DNA of 9,124 nucleotides, from assembly GCA_902781245.1 (NCBI GenBank), contig CACZIP010000064.1:1-9124 (forward strand). Direction: 5' to 3'. The position numbers and the translations under genes were made by a program. A model generated the notes under the pieces. That model did not search any database. It worked only from the letters and a program-made list of their open reading frames with translations, and had not been told where the DNA came from. Each line of letters begins with the position of its first letter. The stretch's first letter is position 1. The stretch comes from an uncultured Coriobacteriaceae bacterium (lineage in GTDB: Bacteria > Actinomycetota > Coriobacteriia > Coriobacteriales > Eggerthellaceae). This document shows, piece after piece, positions 1 to 5,388 of the stretch.

Positions 1-22
1 TATATCCGTATGGCGTCGAACC

Positions 23-46
23 GCGAGGCAAGTTAAGCGAGGTAAG
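23..46. repeat. Short direct repeats (GCGAGGyaAG) in intergenic DNA
   Basis: Two adjoining units, gcgaggcaagttaa (23-36) and gcgaggtaag (37-46), share the core gcgagg-(c/t)-aag. A third related copy, gcgaggtcaag, lies at 111-121 inside the nested inverted repeat. The stretch 1-87 has no convincing gene on either strand, and any gene to the left lies outside the window. The repeats may belong to the same intergenic repeat element as the inverted repeat at 88-189. They are short, and chance cannot be excluded. Confidence 0.35.
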
Positions 47-87
47 CCCGAAAGAGCTGTTTTGCGCTCCATGCAATCCGACAAAAG

Positions 88-189
88 CGTCCCGATGCCG
101 GGAGGGTGATGCGAGGTCAAGTAAAAATCGTTGAGAGGCCTTGGCTCGAGCGATTTTTACGGCGAGCAAACCCTCCCGACATCGGGACG
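88..189 (-). repeat. Nested inverted repeat downstream of asd; possible structured RNA, terminator or REP-like element
   Basis: The outer arms 88-107 and 170-189 pair over 20 positions with one exception. The inner arms gtaaaaatcg (121-130) and cgatttttac (151-160) are a perfect 10-base inverted repeat. The single odd pair in the outer arms is C-A on the plus strand but G-U in minus-strand RNA, so the structure is intact when read in the direction of asd transcription. On that strand the outer stem is followed by a short T run (plus-strand aaaa at 83-86). It begins 24 bases after the asd stop. It could terminate asd, protect the mRNA 3' end, or be a dispersed palindromic repeat. The pairing is seen directly; the role is inferred. 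Confidence 0.7.
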
Positions 190-213
190 AATGCAAGCTA
201 TCTGTAAATAAAC

Positions 214-1260
214 TTAAGGCAACAACAGCTTCGCGATCTGAACAGCGTTGAGCGCGGCGCCTTTGCGAATCTGATCGCCCACACACCAGAACTGCAGACC
301 GTTCTCGATGGTCGGATCCTTGCGAAGACGGCCAACGTAGACGTCGTTCGTGCCCTCGAGCATGCCGGGCATCGGGTAAACCTTGTTGTCGGGATCGTCC
401 ATGACGGTGACGCCGTCGAACGCCTCGAGCGCCTCGCGAGCCTGCTCGACCGTGATCGGCTCAGCAAAGTCTACGTCCACCGACTCGGCATGGCAGCGGA
501 GCGATGGCACGCGCACGCAAGTCGGCGCAACGGCGATATCGGCGTGGAAGATCTTCTTGGTCTCGACGACCATCTTCCACTCTTCCTTGGTCGAGCCGTC
601 CTCGAGGAACACGTCGATATGCGGGATGCAGTTGAAGGCGATCTGATGGGCGAAAGCCGAGATGGTCAGCTCGTCGCCGCGCTTGCCATCGAGGAACTCC
701 TGCGTCTGGTCGTAGAGCTCTGCCATCGCGGGAGCACCAGCACCGCTGGCAGCCTGGTACGAAGACACGACGACGCGCTTGATGGGCGATACGTCATGCA
801 GGGCCTTGAGGGGAAGCGCCATGATGATGGTCGTGCAATTCGGGTTCGCGATGACACCGTTGTGCCAAGACGCGTCGTCGGGATTGACCTCGGGAACAAT
901 CAGCGGCACATCGTCTTCCATGCGGAAAGCGCTCGAATTGTCGATCATGACGGCACCGGCGGCAGTGACCGCTTCGCGCATCTGCTTGGACACGCCCGCG
1001 CCAGCGGAGAACAGCGCGATATCGACGCCCTCGAACGCTTCGGGGGTCATCTCCTGCACGGTCAGCTCGCCTGCGGGAACCTGGCCGCAGCCTTTGAACT
1101 CGATCTTCTTGCCTGCGGAACGAGCACTTGCCAGAGCGCGCACTTCGCTTGCTGGGAAATCGAGATCGTGCAACACGTTCATGAACTCCTGACCCACGGC
1201 ACCCGTCGCTCCAGCAACGGCCACAACAGGGTTGGCAGGCATTTTCTTATTCCAAGTCAT
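214..1260 (-). CDS. asd: Aspartate-semialdehyde dehydrogenase
   Basis: This NADPH-dependent cytoplasmic enzyme reduces L-aspartyl-4-phosphate to L-aspartate 4-semialdehyde. That product is the branch point to lysine/diaminopimelate, threonine and methionine. The 348-residue protein has the usual family length. An N-terminal Rossmann nucleotide-binding motif, VAGATGAVG, lies near residues 15-23. The catalytic cysteine is Cys142 in NPNCTT. The conserved SSYQAASGAG follows at 167-176. The substrate-binding and acid-base segment CVRVPSLRCHAES lies at 248-260, with His257 the expected general base. The C-terminal QIRKGAALNAVQIA is also typical. The ATG at 1260 is preceded by a strong ribosome binding site, AAGGAGA (plus-strand 1266-1272), six to seven codons upstream of an in-frame internal Met, so this start is well supported. 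The gene stands alone between the terminator at 1333-1367 and the inverted repeat at 88-189. No damage is visible. Confidence 0.97.
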   Translation of the reverse strand: MTWNKKMPANPVVAVAGATGAVGQEFMNVLHDLDFPASEVRALASARSAGKKIEFKGCGQVPAGELTVQEMTPEAFEGVDIALFSAGAGVSKQMREAVTAAGAVMIDNSSAFRMEDDVPLIVPEVNPDDASWHNGVIANPNCTTIIMALPLKALHDVSPIKRVVVSSYQAASGAGAPAMAELYDQTQEFLDGKRGDELTISAFAHQIAFNCIPHIDVFLEDGSTKEEWKMVVETKKIFHADIAVAPTCVRVPSLRCHAESVDVDFAEPITVEQAREALEAFDGVTVMDDPDNKVYPMPGMLEGTNDVYVGRLRKDPTIENGLQFWCVGDQIRKGAALNAVQIAKLLLP

Positions 1261-1298
1261 CGCGTTCTCCTTAAGCTATATCTAACAGGAACGTTGGT

Positions 1299-1325
1299 AA
1301 GATAGTAGCCGTTCAAAGCCGTCAA
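1299..1325 (-). promoter_or_regulatory. Possible asd promoter
   Basis: On the minus strand TTGACG (plus positions 1320-1325) resembles a -35 box, and TATCTT (1299-1304) is a weak -10 box with a short 15-base spacer. It lies between the upstream terminator and the asd ribosome binding site, where a promoter is needed. The -10 match is poor, so exact placement is uncertain. Confidence 0.3.
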
Positions 1326-1332
1326 TGCGCGC

Positions 1333-1367
1333 AAGAAAAGAAAAGCGGCCTGGAAAACCAGGCCGCT
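1333..1367 (-). terminator. Intrinsic terminator after the M28-like gene
   Basis: A perfect 10-base-pair GC-rich stem (1344-1353 with 1358-1367) encloses a four-base loop. On the minus strand it is followed by TTTTCTTTTCTT, the classic layout of a Rho-independent terminator. It lies 24 bases beyond the stop codon of the M28-like gene and separates it from asd. The plus strand has a T run only after a nine-base gap, so minus-strand function is favoured. Confidence 0.88.
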
Positions 1368-1390
1368 GAAACGCATTTTTAACATGGCTT

Positions 1391-4081
1391 CTAGTTGTGC
1401 TTGAGCAGCTCCATCAAGAAATTGACGTTGTCGTCGAGGACGTCTTCGTCGATGTTTTCGAGCACGTCGTCGGCGCTGCCCTTGAGCGCGGGTTTTCCAG
1501 CTTCCTCGCCAAACAGATGCATTGTCTGGAAACCAGCCTTTTGAATAGTCGACGCGATGCTGTCAGAGCCCGCAAGGCTGATGCTGCCCAGCGTTATGCC
1601 CGTGGCGGCCTGCGCACCCCTCATATAACGCTTGATGCGAGACGAAGCGTTGACCTTCTTGAAGCGCCCCTCTTCGCTTGCGACGCTGAGGTTGCCCAGG
1701 CCAAGCGACTCGATTTCGATCACCATCGCTCCACGCAGCTCGGACTGATGCTCGTTGACGAACGCCAGAGCTCCATCGTGGGCATCCGTATCCGAACCGA
1801 TTGCAACAAACCAAATCTCCGTGTTGTAGAGCGGGTTGCGGAAGTGATAGATCTTCTCGATCTCCTCAGCCACAGCAACGTCTTCCTCTACCTCTATCAA
1901 CTCGTTCGGCTCATCAGCCGAGGAGTTTTCGCCCGACTTCGTGTCGACATGACCAAGGCGCACGCGCGAGAACGCACCGCCGAACCAGCGGCGCTTGCGC
2001 TTGCCGCCACGCTTGCTGTCGCGACGGGTCTCGTAGTAGTCGTCGTCCTCTTCTTCGGCGTAGAAATCCGAGTACTGATCTTCGTACTGGTCGTCATACC
2101 CGCCTGCGGGCCTTCCGCTATCCCTGCTGTCAAGGCGCTCGTCGTACAATTCCTCCTGATTGAGGTCGTACTGGTCGTCATAGCTACCCATCGGCGCATC
2201 GGCATAGCTGATTTCCATGTCGTAATCGACCTCGGGTTCTGCAGCCGGCTCGATGGGCGGCAGCTGCTCGATTGCGGGAACCGCGCGTTCAACCGGCTTC
2301 TGGCTGACATCCTGGCCTGCATCTCGCATGCGGATGACGCCCGACATGGACGGAACGTCGGCGCGAAGCTTCCTGAACATGCCGGAGCGGGAGGGGGCGA
2401 GACGCTCGGTCTTCTGCTCCTCCTCGATCGACGGCAACGACGAAATGCGCTTGCGCGTTTCCTCAGTTGCGGGCTCTTCTTCGGCAATTTCACTTGCAAT
2501 CGGATCCCCTGCCGCAGCAAGTTCCGCGGCGAGATCAGCCATGCTTATCGGAGCGACGGCCACCGTTTCGCTCGGCGACGGCTCTGACTCCTCGTTGTAC
2601 ACGACGGGCAGGAACCCAGGCTCGGCATCCGGAACAGGAATTGATTCGAGCTCATGCTCGGGCTCGGGCATAGGTTCTTCCACCTGCTCCTCCCCGGCAA
2701 CGGGGGGAGCAGCGGCCGCAATTGCTTCGCGCGCTGCAGCTTCGCGAGCGCGACGCTCCTCTTCCAGACGAGCGCGCTCTTCTTCTTGGCGAATGCGCTC
2801 ACGTTCAGCCGCTTCGCGCTCGGCGGCTTCGATAGCGTCGACATAGCGGGAGCGCTGAATCTGCCCCGTTTGCTCAGTGGGACGCTTTGCTTTTTGCTGG
2901 GCTGCGACAAACCAGCTCGGCGCATTCTCAAAGCCGCTGTCAACAGGTTGCTCATCAGGCGTTTCGTCTTGCACAACCTCAACTGGCCTTTCAATAGCCT
3001 CGTCAACGACAGGCTGCTCGAGCGGCTCTTCTTCGATTTCGTCTGCAGTGGAGGCCTGTTCAGATTTGACGCTTTCTGCAATAGCTCGCGAGTTGACCAG
3101 ATTCGAAGCAACCGAACCGTATACGCGACGCTCCACCGGCTTGCCGGTGAGCGCAGCGATGGCGGCCTTTGCGGAAAGCAGGCGCTCTTCGTCGTCAAGC
3201 GGCTCCATCTCGGGAGGCGTGAGACGCTCGGCTTCGTAATGGATCTCGGCTCCCTCAGGAACCAAGCCGCTTGCTATGGCAGCTGCCTCGCCATGGATGG
3301 CAATCCCCTCGACGTCTTCGGCCAAATCTGCTTCGCTCACGCTTCCCCTGCTGATGCGGCGTGCGACCTCCATCATGGCGGCTACGCCGGAGGCGTTGTT
3401 GTTGGCTCCCTCGTTGTAGGGAGCAATTTGCACGAGCACGGCCTTCACGATGGGAAGCAGCACCACAAGAAGCACCAATACGGTGATGATGTTGAAAACG
3501 ATAGCCCCAACACCACCGATTCCGCCGATGAAAATCCTGACGAGCAGCAGAACCGCTGCAACCACCGCGGCAACCGCGCAAGCAAGACCGATGGGCAGAC
3601 CGAACGACTCGACCCTCTCCACAAGAGCAGGCGTGACCTTGCCAGAATCATAATGGGCAACGAGCACGATCTTGCGCGAACGCGCACCCTTCTTGGAGGA
3701 GCTGTTTTCGGAGTTGGGCTGATACTTGGCGACGACATTCTGGCTGGCGCTGCGGGCAAGAGCACGTGTGATGAGCGGACGATCGAACGCCTCGAGCACG
3801 TAGACTGCCGCAGCAACAGCTCCAAGCACGAAAGCCGGTACAGCCAGTGCGGGAACGACCATGGCCAAAATGCTAACCACTATGATCACGGCGCAACATA
3901 TTGCCTGAACGAAGGGGAAGTTCGAAGAGCTCGTGAACTCCTCGATTTCTGCGTGGAAATTGGCTTCTTTCTGAAGTTGGTCGGCTATGTAAAGCGCAGC
4001 GTTCTGCTCTTCTTCTGTCCCTGCGGGGCGTGCGCCAATTTCTTTCGACAGATACTCAACATGTTCAAGTGGTTTAGTCAT
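1391..4081 (-). CDS. M28 peptidase-like membrane protein, probably catalytically dead, with long disordered insert
   Basis: The 896-residue protein has the M28 (aminopeptidase Y/S) framework. It opens with an N-terminal EIGARPAGTEEEQNAA stretch (14-29), followed by the first-metal motif AHYDS (142-146) and GANNNASG (225-232). The C-terminal half of the fold occupies about 742-896. By eye, only His143 of the five metal ligands is kept. The bridging Asp is Asn228, the EE pair is Asp764-Thr765, the next Asp is Glu791, and the SDH His is Ser841. Peptidase activity is therefore doubtful. Four hydrophobic segments (about 57-78, 80-97, 161-187, 189-213) form two hairpins, the second between the His and Asn motifs. 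Residues about 245-735 are acidic and low-complexity. They contain a likely coiled coil (413-456), YDDQY repeats (634-670) and a basic KRGGKRKRRW patch (690-699). The start is ATG 4081, because GGAAGG (4090-4095) sits seven bases upstream of it and overlaps the alternative TTG start at 4096. The gene has its own terminator. Its membership of the M28 fold is fairly sure; its role is unknown and could be scaffold or binding. Confidence 0.85.
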   Translation of the reverse strand: MTKPLEHVEYLSKEIGARPAGTEEEQNAALYIADQLQKEANFHAEIEEFTSSSNFPFVQAICCAVIIVVSILAMVVPALAVPAFVLGAVAAAVYVLEAFDRPLITRALARSASQNVVAKYQPNSENSSSKKGARSRKIVLVAHYDSGKVTPALVERVESFGLPIGLACAVAAVVAAVLLLVRIFIGGIGGVGAIVFNIITVLVLLVVLLPIVKAVLVQIAPYNEGANNNASGVAAMMEVARRISRGSVSEADLAEDVEGIAIHGEAAAIASGLVPEGAEIHYEAERLTPPEMEPLDDEERLLSAKAAIAALTGKPVERRVYGSVASNLVNSRAIAESVKSEQASTADEIEEEPLEQPVVDEAIERPVEVVQDETPDEQPVDSGFENAPSWFVAAQQKAKRPTEQTGQIQRSRYVDAIEAAEREAAERERIRQEEERARLEEERRAREAAAREAIAAAAPPVAGEEQVEEPMPEPEHELESIPVPDAEPGFLPVVYNEESEPSPSETVAVAPISMADLAAELAAAGDPIASEIAEEEPATEETRKRISSLPSIEEEQKTERLAPSRSGMFRKLRADVPSMSGVIRMRDAGQDVSQKPVERAVPAIEQLPPIEPAAEPEVDYDMEISYADAPMGSYDDQYDLNQEELYDERLDSRDSGRPAGGYDDQYEDQYSDFYAEEEDDDYYETRRDSKRGGKRKRRWFGGAFSRVRLGHVDTKSGENSSADEPNELIEVEEDVAVAEEIEKIYHFRNPLYNTEIWFVAIGSDTDAHDGALAFVNEHQSELRGAMVIEIESLGLGNLSVASEEGRFKKVNASSRIKRYMRGAQAATGITLGSISLAGSDSIASTIQKAGFQTMHLFGEEAGKPALKGSADDVLENIDEDVLDDNVNFLMELLKHN

Positions 4082-4089
4082 CGATGGAC

Positions 4090-4095
4090 CTTCCA
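4090..4095 (-). promoter_or_regulatory. Ribosome binding site that fixes the M28-like start
   Basis: GGAAGG on the minus strand lies seven bases before ATG 4081. An in-frame TTG at 4096 would extend the protein by five residues. That TTG directly abuts this site and has no ribosome binding site of its own nearby, so ATG 4081 is the better start. Confidence 0.75.
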
Positions 4096-4129
4096 ATTAC
4101 AATTTCCGTTCTGCACACAATTATTTTGC

Positions 4130-4135
4130 AGTATA
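4130..4135 (-). promoter_or_regulatory. Possible -10 box for the M28-like gene
   Basis: TATACT on the minus strand matches the -10 consensus at five of six positions, about 50 bases before ATG 4081, in AT-rich DNA. No good -35 hexamer is seen 16-18 bases upstream. The 157-base gap (4082-4238) from the gene upstream would allow an independent promoter. No clear minus-strand terminator is seen in this gap, so read-through from the upstream pair is also possible. Confidence 0.35.
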
Positions 4136-4238
4136 CGCCATTTTCAGCTTTGTACAGGAACTATAAGCGGTCGTCATGTATCTGACACGCCTACATCATC
4201 AAACTGCACAGAAGAGGGTCTTTTCTATTTTTTCGCGA

Positions 4239-5378
4239 TTAGGATGACAAGTACGCTCTGATATCGGCGTCAGCTTCTGACACGCCATCTCGCGCTTCGT
4301 TGTATTTCTTCGCATGTGGGGCGATTTCTTTTTCGAACGCGCTTCTCACCTGGTCGTCGATGAGCAACGGGAGTTCTTGCGCAAGTTGTGCTGCCTCTTC
4401 ATCAACCTCGTTGTAGGCGTTGTTGTTTGCGGTAGCCTGCTCGCGATCGCCGGCGACGAGCGCATCCGCTGTCGCGATCGCATAATCCAGCGCCTCGATC
4501 CTTTTGCTCAGATATTCGATCTGGGCCGAAAAATCAACCGATTCGTGTCGGTACATTACCCCTTCGAGATCGGTTCGCGCTTCGGCAAATTGATCGCGCG
4601 CTTCTTGCGTCATCTGCTTGGCGGACTCAGTTGACTCATCAGTTGATGCGTTGTTGGCAGAAGCCGTTGCCTCGCGCGCCGCCCTATCCGCATTGAGGAC
4701 CTTGTTCCACGCCTTCTTGGAGACATCGAGCTCTTGATCGAACAGATCAGCGACCCCGAGGGCGCTCTTTGCTGCCGCAAGCATGTCCTTTCGCCCGTTG
4801 ATGGCATTGCCCATCTGGGTCAAAGCGACCGTATCTCTATCACCCATTGCATACGGGATGGTCTTCTCGGTGGTGTCCGAAACAGCGTCGAGCTTTTGCG
4901 CAATCCAGTCGAGCTTCTTTTTCGACTCAATTCTCTTCTCGTACATGTTCGCAGCAAGCGGATCTGTCATTACGGCGTCCACTTTGACGAGCTCTTCGTC
5001 AATTGCCGACAAATCAGAGACGAGAGCGTTGTATCGATCGGAAAAATCGACTTTGCTCTGGTAGAAGCTGTATCCCGCGTATCCGAGGGCTCCCAAAGCA
5101 GCGACGATAACGAGCGCCGTAATCACCCTGATTCGAATAGCACGCGCACGGCGTATTTTCTTTCGACGTTCGACCTCGGGAATAGCCGAAAGCGTCGACG
5201 TGCCGGCCACGCCGTGGTAGCTGCCACGTGAGGCGCTTGGCGTCTTTGCAGCACGGGGACTCTTTTTGTTGTTGTCGTCAAGTTGTGACCGAGCTGCATC
5301 GAGCACATCGAACGACAGCTCGTTCGACGAACCTGCCGTATGACGCTTGATATGTAGAAAATCGAAGCTACCCGGCAT
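4239..5378 (-). CDS. Unrecognised single-pass membrane protein with duplicated helical extracytoplasmic region
   Basis: I do not recognise this 379-residue protein. Residues 1-83 are polar and probably disordered, ending in a strongly basic run (RRKKIRRARAIRIR, 71-84). One hydrophobic segment follows at about 85-106. By the positive-inside rule the N terminus is cytoplasmic and residues 107-379 are outside. The outer part is alanine- and charge-rich, helical or coiled-coil in character, with no cysteine. It seems to hold an internal duplication: a unit beginning VDFS at 110-113 resembles one beginning VDFS at 281-284. Each is followed about ten residues later by a similar A-(I/L)-D...(V/A)-D-A helix pattern. 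A Ser/Thr/Asn/Asp-rich linker lies at about 236-252. ATG 5378 has AGGTGA as its ribosome binding site, and this overlaps the dinG stop codon. Co-transcription and translational coupling with dinG are therefore likely. No enzyme motif is visible; a cell-envelope role is only a guess. Confidence 0.85.
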   Translation of the reverse strand: MPGSFDFLHIKRHTAGSSNELSFDVLDAARSQLDDNNKKSPRAAKTPSASRGSYHGVAGTSTLSAIPEVERRKKIRRARAIRIRVITALVIVAALGALGYAGYSFYQSKVDFSDRYNALVSDLSAIDEELVKVDAVMTDPLAANMYEKRIESKKKLDWIAQKLDAVSDTTEKTIPYAMGDRDTVALTQMGNAINGRKDMLAAAKSALGVADLFDQELDVSKKAWNKVLNADRAAREATASANNASTDESTESAKQMTQEARDQFAEARTDLEGVMYRHESVDFSAQIEYLSKRIEALDYAIATADALVAGDREQATANNNAYNEVDEEAAQLAQELPLLIDDQVRSAFEKEIAPHAKKYNEARDGVSEADADIRAYLSS

Positions 5379-5382
5379 GATG

Positions 5383-5388
5383 TCACCT
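5383..5388 (-). promoter_or_regulatory. Ribosome binding site overlapping the dinG stop codon
   Basis: AGGTGA on the minus strand contains the dinG TGA stop (5383-5385) and lies four bases before ATG 5378. Ribosomes finishing dinG would end directly on this site, a typical arrangement for translational coupling. Confidence 0.7.

Noticed and set aside
8..30. tRNA T-loop-like GGTTCGA on the minus strand
   Set aside because: The flanking bases cannot form the five-pair T stem, and no acceptor stem or anticodon arm is present.
490..1305. 271-codon open frame on the plus strand opposite asd
   Set aside because: It runs antisense to a fully conserved asd, has no family pattern and extends into the asd promoter region.
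1397..2587. 396-codon open frame on the plus strand opposite the low-complexity insert
   Set aside because: The composition mirrors the Glu/Asp-rich sense codons read backwards, and no independent start signals are seen.
4079..4096. TTG 4096 as start of the M28-like gene
   Set aside because: The ribosome binding site directly follows this codon and is correctly spaced for ATG 4081 instead.
4210..4233. Small hairpin followed by six Ts on the plus strand
   Set aside because: The seven-pair stem is AT-rich with a G-U pair and a three-base loop, and no plus-strand gene lies upstream. On the minus strand, where the genes run, the T run is on the wrong side.
2654..4261. 535-codon open frame on the plus strand opposite the M28-like gene
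   Set aside because: Its product is rich in Arg, Cys, His and Leu with no domain pattern. The opposite strand encodes a protein with recognisable motifs, a ribosome binding site and a terminator. It is a codon-bias shadow.
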